A stretch of 64,000 bases of DNA from Acinetobacter sp. ANC 4805 (GTDB lineage: Bacteria > Pseudomonadota > Gammaproteobacteria > Pseudomonadales > Moraxellaceae): assembly GCF_022549495.1 (NCBI RefSeq), contig NZ_JAKZGD010000004.1, positions 248,001 through 312,000 on the forward strand, given 5' to 3'. The translations under genes were made by a program, and so were the position numbers. The notes beneath the pieces were generated by a model. The model was not told the origin of the DNA and did no database searches. It saw only the letters and a list, made by a program, of their open reading frames with translations. Positions 8,804 through 18,305 of the stretch are shown in pieces; position 1 is the stretch's first letter, and each line of letters opens with the position of its first letter.

Positions 8804-9985
8804 TTAAACTTGTGCTGGAATCAAGTCAGGAACCAGTTTGGTTAAGCTTAAACGTTGTTTACTTGCTGTTGCACCTAACAGTACAAAGCCTCGTAATGTT
8901 CCTTCGCTATCCGCAGCTTTTGCAAGCATACCATCATCAAATTCTTCTGTTTCCCAACTTACATCAATACCGATTGGTGCAGGTAAAACAGTTAATGGCG
9001 CAGCAGGCGTTTTTACTGCAACAGGCATAGCAGGGTAGTGTACCGCAGTGCTTTGACCACTCAGAGTTTTTGCTAAGGCACGTGCTTGTTGCATGATTGG
9101 CATCACAAATGGCAATAATGTTCCATTCACTTCAGCACAGTCACCCACCGCATAGATATCTGCTTGATTGGTTTCCAATAAGGTATTGGTCACGATACCG
9201 CGACTGGTTTGAATATTTGCAGCTTTTGCCAAGCTTGTATTTGGCTGTAAACCAATTGCTGAAAGGACGATATCGGCAACGAGGGTTTGACCATTTGCAA
9301 GTGTAACCGCATAGTCTTCGCCATTATTCGTTTTTGTTACTTTCTCTACCGTAGTTGAAAGTGCAAATTTAATACCTGCTTGTTCTAAATTGGTTTTAAA
9401 TGCATCTGCAACATGATTTGGGAGTAAACGACCGAGCGGTTGTGGTGCAAGATCAATCACAGTGACATCATAGTTGCTATGAAGTAAATCGTTGGCAAAC
9501 TCGCAGCCAATTAAACCCGCACCTAGAATCACAACACGTTTATCTTTGCGGTTTGCTAAATTTTCACGGAATGTACGATAGTCACTGAGCGAGTTCACCA
9601 CATGAATATCATCGCTACCATCACCAGCAATGGCTAAACGAATTGGATTTGCGCCAACAGCAAGCACAAGTTTTGAATAAGGTTGAGTTATGCTTTCACC
9701 ATTTTTTTCTAAGGTGATCTCATGATTTTCAGCATTAATCTCTTTTACCAATGTTTCAGCTTCAATACGCATATTGAGTTGAGCTGTCATTTTAGCTGCA
9801 TCGCCTAGAGCAATTTGTTCAGGTGCTTTATTACCTGCAAATGCGTTAGATAATGTTGGTTTTGCATAATTTACCGCATCATCTGCGCAGATCATAACCA
9901 GTTCTTGTTCAGGGCTTAGTTTGCGAAATTCTCGTGCAACAGTATAACCTGCCATGCCCGATCCGATGATGACGATAGGATGCAT
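8804..9985 (-). CDS. rubB: Rubredoxin-NAD(P)+ reductase
   Basis: This FAD flavoprotein passes electrons from NAD(P)H to rubredoxin, which feeds membrane alkane hydroxylase. The start at 9985 has GGAGA seven bases upstream and gives 393 residues. The N-terminal FAD dinucleotide fold IIGSGMAGYTVA (residues 5-16), the NAD-binding fold VVILGAGLIGCEFA in the middle and the FAD motif IYAVGDCAE are all visible. It follows rubA by about 80 bases, with a hairpin between them. In Acinetobacter ADP1 rubA and rubB are required for growth on dodecane; the alkane hydroxylase gene itself is not in this window. Confidence 0.93.
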   Translation of the reverse strand: MHPIVIIGSGMAGYTVAREFRKLSPEQELVMICADDAVNYAKPTLSNAFAGNKAPEQIALGDAAKMTAQLNMRIEAETLVKEINAENHEITLEKNGESITQPYSKLVLAVGANPIRLAIAGDGSDDIHVVNSLSDYRTFRENLANRKDKRVVILGAGLIGCEFANDLLHSNYDVTVIDLAPQPLGRLLPNHVADAFKTNLEQAGIKFALSTTVEKVTKTNNGEDYAVTLANGQTLVADIVLSAIGLQPNTSLAKAANIQTSRGIVTNTLLETNQADIYAVGDCAEVNGTLLPFVMPIMQQARALAKTLSGQSTAVHYPAMPVAVKTPAAPLTVLPAPIGIDVSWETEEFDDGMLAKAADSEGTLRGFVLLGATASKQRLSLTKLVPDLIPAQV

Positions 9986-10030
9986 TATATTCTCCAGTAT
10001 TTTTTCAATAAAAAACAAACGATAGGAAAA

Positions 10031-10060
10031 AAAAGACCATGATCATAATCACGGTCTTTT
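10031..10060 (-). terminator. Hairpin between rubA and rubB
   Basis: AAAAGACC and GGTCTTTT flank a further TGAT/ATCA pairing, giving a long stem with one wobble on the minus-strand transcript, followed by only a short A-rich tail. It could partly terminate after rubA, leaving more of the small rubredoxin mRNA than of the rest, or protect the rubA message. Confidence 0.55.
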
Positions 10061-10068
10061 AGATCTAT

Positions 10069-10233
10069 TTAGATTTCAATCATTTCAAAATCAGCTTTTG
10101 AAACGCCGCAATCTGGGCAAGTCCAATCATCAGGGATATCTTCCCATTTGGTACCTGCTGCAATGCCGTCTTGTGGCCAACCATCTGCTTCGTCGTAAAT
10201 CCACCCACAAACGATACATTGATATTTTTTCAT
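10069..10233 (-). CDS. rubA: Rubredoxin
   Basis: A 54-residue one-iron electron carrier between RubB and the alkane hydroxylase. The iron ligands are the two CxxC pairs CIVCGWIYD and CPDCGVSK, and the conserved WEDIPDDW lies between them. The start at 10233 has GGAGA six bases upstream; the longer frame to 10263 adds residues unlike the family. It is the first gene of the rubA-rubB-estB-oxyR cluster. Confidence 0.96.
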   Translation of the reverse strand: MKKYQCIVCGWIYDEADGWPQDGIAAGTKWEDIPDDWTCPDCGVSKADFEMIEI

Positions 10234-10581
10234 GTGACTCTCCAAACTGATAGGTGTGCTCAAATTGCCTTTCAGTAAAACTATTCCATAATGTCGCTAC
10301 GATCGCTGCAATACAACAAACTTGTGTTGATCAGGAGTTAGATTTTTACGCAGAACGCCATTTAAGTAAAGCAAATGCAAGAGTTTAATCATTTATGTAG
10401 AAAGTGGAATGGCAATTTGTTCTGAAAGTCTTGTTATTTGAGCAATTACTCTAATTTTTGTAGATATGTATATGCTTATAGCATTTTAAAAACAGTAAAA
10501 GTATAAATACAGAGTGGGTGAAAAATAACCATTTAAAATTAAAAGATCAAAAATATCACCATAATTATGAGGAAAATAAAA
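10234..10581. other. Intergenic region between divergent rubA and the SRPBCC gene
   Basis: No gene is seen in these 348 bases. An imperfect 14-base palindrome, GCTACGATCGCTGC, lies just upstream of rubA (about 10298-10311) and could be an operator. The right part is AT-rich and presumably carries the promoter of the SRPBCC gene. Confidence 0.45.
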
Positions 10582-11019
10582 ATGCAGACCTTATCTTATG
10601 AAATTGAAATTCATGCTTCTAAACAAAAAGTTTGGGAGATTTTATGGCAAAAAGGAACTTATCAAGCGTGGACGCAATTTTTTTCTTGCAACTCGACCAT
10701 GCGATCAGACTGGAAAGTAGGCGGTAAAACCTATTTCTATGATGATAAGGGAGATGGCATGATTTCAACAATCGAACGTTTAGATGAACCTAATGTGATT
10801 ATTTTTAAACATATCGGGATGATTCAAGATGGAGAGGAAGATACTGAAAGTGACGATGTAAAATCTTGGGCAGGTGCATTAGAAAAGTACATGTTATTTG
10901 ATTTGGATGACGTTACTCAACTCTATGTAGAAGTGGATATTCAACCCGAATATATTGAAATGATGAATCAAGGATTTGAAAAAGGGTTAGCTTTGGTTAA
11001 ACAACTCGCTGAGCAATAA
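10582..11019 (+). CDS. SRPBCC (START/AHSA1-like) domain protein
   Basis: A 145-residue protein of the SRPBCC superfamily, a helix-grip fold that binds hydrophobic ligands. The pattern is typical: an N-terminal strand (YEIEIHASKQKVWEIL), the GGKTYFYDDKGDGMISTI strands and a long C-terminal helix (MMNQGFEKGLALVKQL). ATG 10582 is preferred over 10567 because AGGA lies about nine bases before it. No signal peptide or catalytic motif is seen; ligand and role are unknown. It stands alone between rubA and lysS. Confidence 0.7.
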   Translation: MQTLSYEIEIHASKQKVWEILWQKGTYQAWTQFFSCNSTMRSDWKVGGKTYFYDDKGDGMISTIERLDEPNVIIFKHIGMIQDGEEDTESDDVKSWAGALEKYMLFDLDDVTQLYVEVDIQPEYIEMMNQGFEKGLALVKQLAEQ

Positions 11020-11180
11020 AATCACTTTTGCCGTACATTTATTACAAGATCGGCGTACTATTTTTGCTTGGAAATGGATAAATCTTTGCTTTTTTCGCCT
11101 TTGTGGTACTGAAATGATGCGAAAATGGGCTTTGATCTGCTATTCTATGCCACTTCAATTTTACTTAAATCGAGGCAGAG

Positions 11181-12707
11181 ATGACGCAACAAAACGCTCA
11201 ATCGACTTCTGAACAAACACTTTCCGAAAACGATTTAATCGCACAGCGTCATGCCAAATTAAAGCAAATCCAAGAGACTGCCAAACAAACAGGTAAGAGT
11301 CCTTGGCCGAATACGTTTAAACGTGAGCACTATACGGGTGACTTACAAGAACAATTTAAAGATCAAGATAAAGCACAAATCGAAGGTGCTGAAAAAGTTT
11401 ATGTAAAAGTTGCGGGTCGTGTCATGTTAAACCGTGGGTCATTTATTGTGATCCAAGACATGACGGGTCGTATCCAACTGTATGTGGATCGTAAAGGTTT
11501 ACCAGCTGACATTTTAGAAACTATTAAAAGCTTAGACCTTGGCGATATTATTGCTGCTGAAGGTTATATTGGTCGCTCTGGTAAAGGTGATTTATATGTA
11601 CACCTTGAAGGTTTTGAATTATTAACCAAATCACTTCGTCCACTTCCAGACAAATTCCACGGTTTAACGGATACTGAAGCGAAATATCGCAAGCGTTATT
11701 TAGATTTGATCGTCAACGAAGAAACACGTAAAACCTTTGAAATTCGTGCCAAAGTGGTTGCAGGTATTCGTGCATTCTTGACCAATGAACGTTTCATGGA
11801 AGTTGAAACGCCAATGATGCATATCATTCCGGGTGGTGCATCGGCTAGACCATTTGTAACGCATCATAATGCTTTAGATATGGAACTCTATTTGCGTATC
11901 GCGCCAGAGCTCTATTTAAAGCGCCTTGTGGTGGGTGGTTTTGAGCGTGTGTTTGAAATTAACCGCAACTTCCGTAATGAAGGGGTGTCAACACGTCATA
12001 ACCCTGAATTTACTATGATCGAGTTTTATCAAGCTTATGCTGATTATAAAGACTTGATGGCATTGACTGAAAACATGCTTGAGAAATTGGCAGTCGACAT
12101 TTTAGGTTCTACTGATTTGCCTTATGGTGATGAAGTATATAGCTTCAAAGGGCCATTCAAGAAAATTTCAATGTTTGATGCCATTCTTGAACATAATCCT
12201 GATTTCACACCTGAAAATGTGAATGATCGTGAGTTCTTAGCTAAATTTACTCAAGATGTGTTGAAAGAAAAAGTGAAGCCAAGTTTCGGTTTAGGTAAAT
12301 TGCAGACGATTGTCTTCGAAGAAACTGTAGAAACGAAACTACGTCAGCCGACATTCATTACAGAATACCCTGCTGAAACTTCACCACTTGCGCGCCGTAA
12401 TGATGATAATCCTCATATTACAGATCGTTTTGAGTTCTTTATTGGCGGTCGTGAATTAGCCAATGGTTTCTCGGAATTAAATGACCCGATTGACCAAGCG
12501 GAACGTTTCCAAGCACAGGTTGAGGAAAAAGACGCAGGTGATGATGAAGCTATGCATTATGATGCAGACTTCATTGAAGCATTGGAATATGGTTTACCGC
12601 CTACAGCAGGTCAAGGGATTGGTATTGATCGTTTGGTTATGCTATTTGCCAACGCACCAAGTATTCGTGATGTATTGTTGTTCCCACATATGCGCCGTAA
12701 AGATTAA
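11181..12707 (+). CDS. lysS: Lysyl-tRNA synthetase, class II
   Basis: LysS charges tRNA-Lys. The 508 residues comprise an N-terminal OB-fold anticodon-binding domain (about 60-160, with [12 protein letters not shown]) and a class II catalytic core. Motif 2 is [19 protein letters not shown] and motif 3 is [20 protein letters not shown]. An N-terminal extension rich in Gln and Lys (residues 1-40) is usual for bacterial LysRS. Its ribosome site is GAGG before ATG 11181, and it ends at a strong terminator. Confidence 0.97.
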   Translation: MTQQNAQSTSEQTLSENDLIAQRHAKLKQIQETAKQTGKSPWPNTFKREHYTGDLQEQFKDQDKAQIEGAEKVYVKVAGRVMLNRGSFIVIQDMTGRIQLYVDRKGLPADILETIKSLDLGDIIAAEGYIGRSGKGDLYVHLEGFELLTKSLRPLPDKFHGLTDTEAKYRKRYLDLIVNEETRKTFEIRAKVVAGIRAFLTNERFMEVETPMMHIIPGGASARPFVTHHNALDMELYLRIAPELYLKRLVVGGFERVFEINRNFRNEGVSTRHNPEFTMIEFYQAYADYKDLMALTENMLEKLAVDILGSTDLPYGDEVYSFKGPFKKISMFDAILEHNPDFTPENVNDREFLAKFTQDVLKEKVKPSFGLGKLQTIVFEETVETKLRQPTFITEYPAETSPLARRNDDNPHITDRFEFFIGGRELANGFSELNDPIDQAERFQAQVEEKDAGDDEAMHYDADFIEALEYGLPPTAGQGIGIDRLVMLFANAPSIRDVLLFPHMRRKD

Positions 12708-12725
12708 TTTCTGATACGCATTCAT

Positions 12726-12754
12726 AAAAAGCCACTTTCAAAAAGTGGCTTTTA
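12726..12754 (+). terminator. Intrinsic terminator after lysS
   Basis: The stem AAAAGCCACTTT / AAAGTGGCTTTT with a three-base loop leads into TTTATTTTC. Confidence 0.88.
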
Positions 12755-12855
12755 TTTTCTTGGTTAATAAGTGTAATTGTTTGGTTTGATGATTGAAAAA
12801 CACGCATAAAAAAACGATGATGTATTGGATAAATACATTTGAGAACAGTTTGGGT

Positions 12856-14301
12856 ATGTTTGTAAAAAAATCGCTTTATATCGCATTATTTTCGGCTATT
12901 TCAGCCACTACTTTTGCTCAAGGTCTTGTATTGAATGATGCAAACTTACGCACTGACTTAAATTGGTTAAATCAACAAGGTGTTATACAGATTAGCACTT
13001 CAACGTGGCCGTTGAGTGGTAACGAAATTCAACGTGCTTTATCACAAGCAAAGGTCAGTAATAATACACAGCAAAAAGTGATCAATTCTGTACTAAATGC
13101 ACTTCAAGCTGATAATGAAACCGTAAAACTTGGTTTACATGCAGCTACTGATTTAAAAACTATTCCTCAAACATTTGCTGATAACCAAAAATCACAATAT
13201 CAAGCAGCCGTTGAATTTAACGCGGGTGGGGAAAGCTGGGATGCCAAACTGCGTGTTAATGGGGAGAAAGATCCTTTAATTAATCATGGGCATGATGCAA
13301 ATGTTGAAGGTTCTTATATTGCAGGTAAATTCTGGAATCAATGGGTCGTTGCTGGTCAGATACCAACTTACTGGGGACCTGGACATGATGGTAGTTTGAT
13401 TCGTGGGGATGCAAGTCGTCCTGTATATGGGGTTACAGCACAACGTGCTGTTCAAAATGCTTTTGAAACAAAGTGGTTGTCATGGATTGGACCTTGGCAG
13501 TATCAAGCTTTTGCGGGTCAATTAGATGATTATAAAGCAGTCCCTGATGCGAAACTCATTGGTTTGCGTTTAACAGCTCATCCATTTCCAGCATTAGAAA
13601 TTGGTGCTTCCCGTGCTATTCAATGGGGTGGTGATGGTCGATCTGAGAGTTTAAGTTCACTTTGGGATGCCTTTACAGGAACAAAAGATAATGGTGGGAC
13701 GGGCAAAGCCGATCCATCTAATCAAATTGCTGGATTTGATGGTCGATTATCTTTACAGCCTTTGCTTGATGTTCCAGTCAGTTTATATGGTCAGTTTGTT
13801 GGAGAGGATGAAGCTGGCGGATTACCTGCAAAATATATGTATCTCGGTGGTGTAGATTTTTCTTCAAGTTATAACAATATGCCATATCAGCTTTATGCTG
13901 AATGGGCAGATACACGCACCAATGGTGAAATTAGAAGTATTTCTTATACACATACGACTTATAAAGATGGTTATTACCAACATGGTTTCCCTTTAGGCCA
14001 TGCAATTGGTGGTGATGGGCAAATCTATTCTGTGGGTGGTGATATTCGTTTTGATGTGATCAATCGTTTAAGTGGGCGTGTATTGTATACAAAGGCGAAT
14101 CAATCCAATTTGGCAATTAATGACGCATTTCCAAAACAAGACACATTAAAAGGCTTAGATTTAACTTGGACGCATTATTTAAAACCAACAATTCCGTTAA
14201 AAGTGAATGGTTGGGTGAGTGATTCTGATCTCAATGGTCGTGATGGTGGTCTTTCAGTCGGTGTAGAAATTCCATTAGAAAAGAATATGTTCCGTTTCTA
14301 A
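12856..14301 (+). CDS. wzi: Wzi-family outer-membrane capsule assembly protein
   Basis: ATG 12856 gives 481 residues beginning with a signal peptide (MFVKKSLYIALFSAISATTFAQ); E. coli Wzi has 479. Upstream in-frame codons to 12793 would bury the signal. The mature part has an N-terminal alpha-helical bundle, then alternating amphipathic strands ending in a C-terminal Phe (MFRF), typical of outer-membrane beta-barrels. Wzi proteins help retain group 1-type capsule at the cell surface. No capsule genes are nearby, so the role as a capsule lectin is by family only. Confidence 0.82.
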   Translation: MFVKKSLYIALFSAISATTFAQGLVLNDANLRTDLNWLNQQGVIQISTSTWPLSGNEIQRALSQAKVSNNTQQKVINSVLNALQADNETVKLGLHAATDLKTIPQTFADNQKSQYQAAVEFNAGGESWDAKLRVNGEKDPLINHGHDANVEGSYIAGKFWNQWVVAGQIPTYWGPGHDGSLIRGDASRPVYGVTAQRAVQNAFETKWLSWIGPWQYQAFAGQLDDYKAVPDAKLIGLRLTAHPFPALEIGASRAIQWGGDGRSESLSSLWDAFTGTKDNGGTGKADPSNQIAGFDGRLSLQPLLDVPVSLYGQFVGEDEAGGLPAKYMYLGGVDFSSSYNNMPYQLYAEWADTRTNGEIRSISYTHTTYKDGYYQHGFPLGHAIGGDGQIYSVGGDIRFDVINRLSGRVLYTKANQSNLAINDAFPKQDTLKGLDLTWTHYLKPTIPLKVNGWVSDSDLNGRDGGLSVGVEIPLEKNMFRF

Positions 14302-14313
14302 CAAATTTGAGTA

Positions 14314-14343
14314 AAAAAAGAAGCCGACAATGGCTTCTTTTTT
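14314..14343 (+). terminator. Intrinsic terminator after wzi
   Basis: The stem AAAAAAGAAGCC / GGCTTCTTTTTT with a six-base loop is symmetrical and ends in a T-run. Confidence 0.88.
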
Positions 14344-14530
14344 GATCGTATTTTAGGCGTTTTAAAGTCGTGATCTTCTGTTTTGTCGCTATGCATATCA
14401 CAATTTTGCATATTGATATGAAAAAACAAGCTAAAGAAGTCAATCTAAATTATTATAATGGATAACCTTTACTAGATTACTGATTTGTTCGCTAGTAAGA
14501 ATATCGATATCACGAAAAATTGGAGTTGTT

Positions 14531-14629
14531 ATGGTACTCGTTCCTCCACACGGTCTTCCAAGTGGTGGTTTAATGCCACTTATAGATTTTATGGGTAACA
14601 TGGATAAAGGGGGATATGTACATGACTGA
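14531..14629 (+). CDS. Possible 32-residue leader peptide overlapping cysD
   Basis: ATG 14531 is preceded by GGAG at five-base spacing and opens a 32-codon frame ([20 protein letters not shown]...) that ends at TGA 14627-14629, overlapping the cysD start by eight bases. The frame contains cysD's own ribosome site. The overlap suggests translational coupling. LVPPHG followed by LMPL resembles, from memory, the N-terminal start of ATP-sulfurylases of the unrelated Sat type, which catalyse the same reaction as CysDN. It may be a leader peptide, a gene remnant, or chance. Confidence 0.5.
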   Translation: MVLVPPHGLPSGGLMPLIDFMGNMDKGGYVHD

Positions 14630-15530
14630 AAATAGATTAACTCACCTCAAGCAACTTGAGGCTGAAAGTATTCATATTATTCGTGAAGTTGCCGCTGAAT
14701 TTGAAAACCCTGTCATGCTTTATTCTATTGGTAAAGATTCAGCTGTAATGCTACATCTTGCAATGAAAGCATTTTACCCTGCAAAACTTCCGTTTCCACT
14801 CCTGCATGTAGATACAGGTTGGAAGTTTAAAGACATGATCACATTCCGTGACAACATGGCAAAAACACATGGCTTTGATTTGATCGTACATCAAAATAAA
14901 GAAGGTCGTGATGCAGGAATTAACCCATTTGATCATGGTAGTTCAAAATATACGGACATCATGAAAACTCAGGGTTTAAAGCAAGCATTAGATAAATATC
15001 AGTTCGATGCTGCATTTGGTGGGGCACGTCGTGATGAAGAAAAATCACGTGCGAAAGAACGCGTCTATTCATTCCGTGACACTAAGCATCGTTGGGATCC
15101 AAAAAACCAACGTCCAGAACTTTGGAATCTTTACAATGGTAAAGTGAACAAAGGCGAAAGTATTCGTGTTTTCCCTTTATCTAACTGGACTGAGTTAGAT
15201 ATTTGGCAATATATTTATTTAGAAAATATTCAACTTGTTCCTCTTTATTTCTCAGCTGTACGTCCAGTTGTAGAGCGCAGTGGCACACTCATCATGGTAG
15301 ATGATGAGCGTATGCGTTTAAAAGAGGGAGAAGTGCCTCAAATGAAATCGGTACGTTTCCGTACACTCGGCTGTTACCCATTAACAGGTGCAGTTGAATC
15401 AGAAGCGGATACATTGCCTGAAATTATCCAAGAAATGCTTTTGGCTACGAGTTCAGAGCGTCAAGGTCGTATGATTGACCATGATGAGGCTGGTTCGATG
15501 GAAAAGAAAAAGCAAGAAGGTTATTTCTAA
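14622..15530 (+). CDS. cysD: Sulfate adenylyltransferase subunit 2
   Basis: CysD is the catalytic subunit that joins ATP and sulfate to adenosine phosphosulfate (APS), powered by GTP hydrolysis in CysN. ATG 14622 gives 302 residues, the E. coli length, and lies eight bases after AAGGGGG; ATG 14616 is too close to that site. The PP-loop [14 protein letters not shown] and the conserved [16 protein letters not shown] loop are present. It is followed by cysN 84 bases downstream, with a hairpin between. Confidence 0.97.
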   Translation: MTENRLTHLKQLEAESIHIIREVAAEFENPVMLYSIGKDSAVMLHLAMKAFYPAKLPFPLLHVDTGWKFKDMITFRDNMAKTHGFDLIVHQNKEGRDAGINPFDHGSSKYTDIMKTQGLKQALDKYQFDAAFGGARRDEEKSRAKERVYSFRDTKHRWDPKNQRPELWNLYNGKVNKGESIRVFPLSNWTELDIWQYIYLENIQLVPLYFSAVRPVVERSGTLIMVDDERMRLKEGEVPQMKSVRFRTLGCYPLTGAVESEADTLPEIIQEMLLATSSERQGRMIDHDEAGSMEKKKQEGYF

Positions 15531-15544
15531 TTTCCTTAAGCAAG

Positions 15545-15564
15545 TCCCTCTTTTTAAAGAGGGA
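15545..15564. repeat. Palindromic hairpin between cysD and cysN
   Basis: TCCCTCTTT and its complement AAAGAGGGA lie almost back to back, with TTTAGGGGAGATTA after them. The form resembles short palindromic repeats that I believe are scattered through Acinetobacter intergenic regions, but only one copy is visible here. In this place it could mark an mRNA processing point between cysD and cysN. Confidence 0.45.
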
Positions 15565-15614
15565 TTTAGGGGAGATTAGAACCGATTTCTAAAGAATATG
15601 TGGAGTTTTGAGCA

Positions 15615-17228
15615 ATGTCTCATCAATCAGATCTTATTAGCCAAGATATCTTGGCATATTTAAAACAGCACGAAAATAAAGACCTACTGCGTTTTTTGAC
15701 CTGTGGTAACGTCGATGATGGTAAATCAACACTTATTGGTCGTTTGCTTTATGATTCAAAGTTGATCTATGAAGATCAATTACAAGCGGTAACACGTGAC
15801 AGTAAAAAAGTAGGAACGACTGGTGATGCGCCTGATCTTGCTTTACTTGTAGATGGTTTACAAGCTGAACGTGAACAGGGGATTACGATTGATGTAGCCT
15901 ATCGTTATTTCTCAACTGAAAAACGTAAGTTCATCATTGCAGATACACCAGGACATGAACAATACACACGTAACATGGCAACGGGCGCATCAACAGCTGA
16001 TCTTGCCATCATTTTGATTGATGCGCGTTATGGCGTACAAACGCAAACTCGCCGTCATACTTTTATTGCAAGCTTACTCGGTATCAAGAATATCGTAGTT
16101 GCGATCAATAAAATGGACTTGGTTGAGTTTTCTGAAGCACGTTTTAATGAAATTCAAGTTGAATATGATGCATTCTTAAGTCAGCTTGGTGAACGTCGTC
16201 CAGAGAATATTTTATTCGTTCCGATTTCGGCATTGAATGGCGATAACGTCGTTAATCCATCTGCAAGTACGCCGTGGTACAAGGGTCAAACCTTGATGAG
16301 CATTCTTGAGTCGGTGGAAATTAAACGCGAATCAAATAAAAATGAATTCCGTTTCCCTGTTCAGTATGTAAATCGTCCAAACCTTGATTTCCGTGGTTTT
16401 GCGGGTACGATTGCGCTTGGTGAAATCAACGTTGGTGATGAAATCGTTGCCTTACCTTCAGGTAAAAAATCAACGGTTAAAGAAATTGTGACCTTTGATG
16501 GAAATCTTGAACAAGCAATTGCAGGTCAAGCGGTTACCTTAACGTTAAATGATGAAATTGATATTTCTCGTGGTAACGTTTTGGTTCGTGCAGGTGAACA
16601 ACCGCTTATTTCACGTAGTGTTCGCGCATCTGTTGTATGGATGAATGAGCATCCTTTAGTGAAAGGTAAACTATATAACGTTAAAATTGGTACGCAAACT
16701 GTTCCTGCAAAAGTCAGTGCGATCAATTATCGTGTCAACGTAAATACTCTTGAACATACTCAAGTTGAAGAAATTGAGTTAAATGCGATTGCAGATCTTG
16801 TGATTGAGTTTGATGCTCCAGTGGTATTTGACCAATATCAAGATAGCCGTTATACAGGTTCGTTTATCTTTATTGACCGCTTAAGCAACGTTACTGTTGG
16901 TGCGGGGATGGTTGAAGCCGCAGTAGAATGGACTGCGCATAGCAATCCTGTAACAGCGGAAGATCGTGCCGCTCGTTTAGGTCAAAAACCTGCTGTGATT
17001 GGTGTTTCTGCGCAGTTAATCGAGAATGCACAAGCTTTAGAAAGTTTGTTGATTCAACAAGGTGTCGTTGCGATTGCGAAAGTTGGTTTAACGACTGAGC
17101 AAATTACGCTGTTACGTGAAACAGGTGTTGTTGTGCTCACAACAGTTGTTGATGGTACTGATACTGATATCACTGCTGACACTGTTGAAGAGGCAGTTGA
17201 TCAAATTATTGAATTAGTTCGCCTGTAA
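15615..17228 (+). CDS. cysN: Sulfate adenylyltransferase subunit 1 (GTPase) with vestigial APS-kinase-like tail
   Basis: CysN is the EF-Tu-like GTPase partner of CysD. The G motifs are [21 protein letters not shown] and NKMD, followed by two beta-barrel domains. At 537 residues it is about 60 longer than E. coli CysN (475). The extra tail begins [15 protein letters not shown] and keeps the linker and strand pattern that joins CysN to APS kinase (CysC) in fused CysNC proteins, but has [11 protein letters not shown] where the P-loop (GLSGAGKST) should be and is only about 90 residues long. It therefore looks like a decayed, inactive CysC domain; this is an inference. A separate cysC is not seen in the window. 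Confidence 0.94.
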   Translation: MSHQSDLISQDILAYLKQHENKDLLRFLTCGNVDDGKSTLIGRLLYDSKLIYEDQLQAVTRDSKKVGTTGDAPDLALLVDGLQAEREQGITIDVAYRYFSTEKRKFIIADTPGHEQYTRNMATGASTADLAIILIDARYGVQTQTRRHTFIASLLGIKNIVVAINKMDLVEFSEARFNEIQVEYDAFLSQLGERRPENILFVPISALNGDNVVNPSASTPWYKGQTLMSILESVEIKRESNKNEFRFPVQYVNRPNLDFRGFAGTIALGEINVGDEIVALPSGKKSTVKEIVTFDGNLEQAIAGQAVTLTLNDEIDISRGNVLVRAGEQPLISRSVRASVVWMNEHPLVKGKLYNVKIGTQTVPAKVSAINYRVNVNTLEHTQVEEIELNAIADLVIEFDAPVVFDQYQDSRYTGSFIFIDRLSNVTVGAGMVEAAVEWTAHSNPVTAEDRAARLGQKPAVIGVSAQLIENAQALESLLIQQGVVAIAKVGLTTEQITLLRETGVVVLTTVVDGTDTDITADTVEEAVDQIIELVRL

Positions 17229-17243
17229 GCGATTGAACTGATT

Positions 17244-17277
17244 TAAACAAGCCCGCTTCATGAAGCGGGCTTGTTTA
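17244..17277 (+). terminator. Intrinsic terminator after cysN
   Basis: A perfect palindrome of 17 bases per arm (TAAACAAGCCCGCTTCA and complement), ending in TTTATTTTA, closes the cysD-cysN unit. Confidence 0.9.
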
Positions 17278-17427
17278 TTTTATACAACTTAGATTTTAGT
17301 TTTAGAGGTTGCTGATTTTGAGCTGTGATTTAAAAGATGAGTAAATATATCGGGCTGATATTTTTATTCTGTTTTGAAATGTCTTTTATGAGACAATAGT
17401 TCTTTAAATTATTGTCTAAGGACTCCC

Positions 17428-17943
17428 ATGACTGAACAATCTCCTGAATATTTAAGCGATATCGAAATTTTAGACGTTCTACAGTCTATGAAAAAAGATG
17501 AGCTTGATGTTGAAGCAAATGAGATCATCCGTAATGGGGGAAAGGCTGGGCGTCAAGAAGCACATAAACAAGCATTGGTGGCTTTGAATACAAGTTTTGA
17601 AGAAAAATTTGTAGAAGCAGTGACACTTGCATTAGGTTTAAATGCAGGGCAGGCTAAAAAAATCCGTTATAAAAAAGACCGTATCCGTATTTTAAAAGTA
17701 CGTGATATTGATTATCTTGCGATTGATGGTGCAGAAACGGCACAGGTTTTATCTCAGGTTGCACAGGCAATCAGCCGCGAGGATGCGATTGTGACTGAAG
17801 GTTTACATAATATTTTTCCATTTTGGAAAGAAGGCTGGCCAATGGTTCAGTTTGATAATGCATATAAAATTTTATCTGAAGACATAGCGATTCATTACCA
17901 AGCGACTTTAGATCAATTGATTTCATTGTATGGTGGAAATTAA
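17428..17943 (+). CDS. Conserved hypothetical cytoplasmic protein
   Basis: A 171-residue protein with no signal peptide or membrane segment. It is mostly helical, with an acidic N-terminal stretch (SDIEILDVLQSMKKDELDVEANEI), a middle rich in Lys/Arg (KKIRYKKDRIRILKVRDID) and aromatic residues near the end (FPFWKEGWPMVQF). I do not recognise a domain. The ribosome site AGGA lies eight bases before the ATG. It lies upstream of the small L7/L12-like membrane protein and is probably cotranscribed with it. Confidence 0.65.
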   Translation: MTEQSPEYLSDIEILDVLQSMKKDELDVEANEIIRNGGKAGRQEAHKQALVALNTSFEEKFVEAVTLALGLNAGQAKKIRYKKDRIRILKVRDIDYLAIDGAETAQVLSQVAQAISREDAIVTEGLHNIFPFWKEGWPMVQFDNAYKILSEDIAIHYQATLDQLISLYGGN

Positions 17944-18004
17944 GATTCAATAAGATTTCTGCAAAATGGAATAAATGATTAAAAATAACAAGGATGTTAA
18001 TTTT

Positions 18005-18268
18005 ATGAACTCGAATTTAGAGATTCCGCATGAGGCTTTACAAGCATTAAGAGCAGGGCAACTGATTGATGCAATTAAAATTACGCGTGAGAAAACAGGT
18101 CTTGGGTTGAAAGAATCCAAAGACTTGGTTGAGCAATATTTAAAAGATCATCCACAAGAGCAAGCACTTATTCAAGAGCAATTAGCTCAACGTAGTCGTG
18201 GTGGCGTTAAAATCTTTATTCTGATTTTTGTCGTATTCATCATTTTAACTTGGTTAATGATGAAATAA
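18005..18268 (+). CDS. Small membrane protein with ribosomal L7/L12 C-terminal-like domain
   Basis: The start at 18005 (AAGGAT about ten bases upstream) gives 87 residues; an in-frame ATG at 17975 is less likely. Residues 8-45 (ALRAGQLIDAIKITREKTGL through KESKDLVEQYL) match the helix-turn-helix of the L7/L12 C-terminal domain, with its GLGLKEAK-like core. A basic stretch (RSRGGVK) and a single hydrophobic segment (IFILIFVVFIILTWLMM) end the protein, so it is probably anchored with the L7/L12-like domain in the cytoplasm. Its function is unknown. Confidence 0.72.
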   Translation: MNSNLEIPHEALQALRAGQLIDAIKITREKTGLGLKESKDLVEQYLKDHPQEQALIQEQLAQRSRGGVKIFILIFVVFIILTWLMMK

Positions 18269-18305
18269 AATTAAGCCCAAGAAATGGGCTCTATTTTATG
18301 GTGCG

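Noticed and set aside
14344..14530. Riboswitch upstream of cysD
   Set aside because: No known riboswitch core or strong hairpin was found; the small ORF is the only notable feature.
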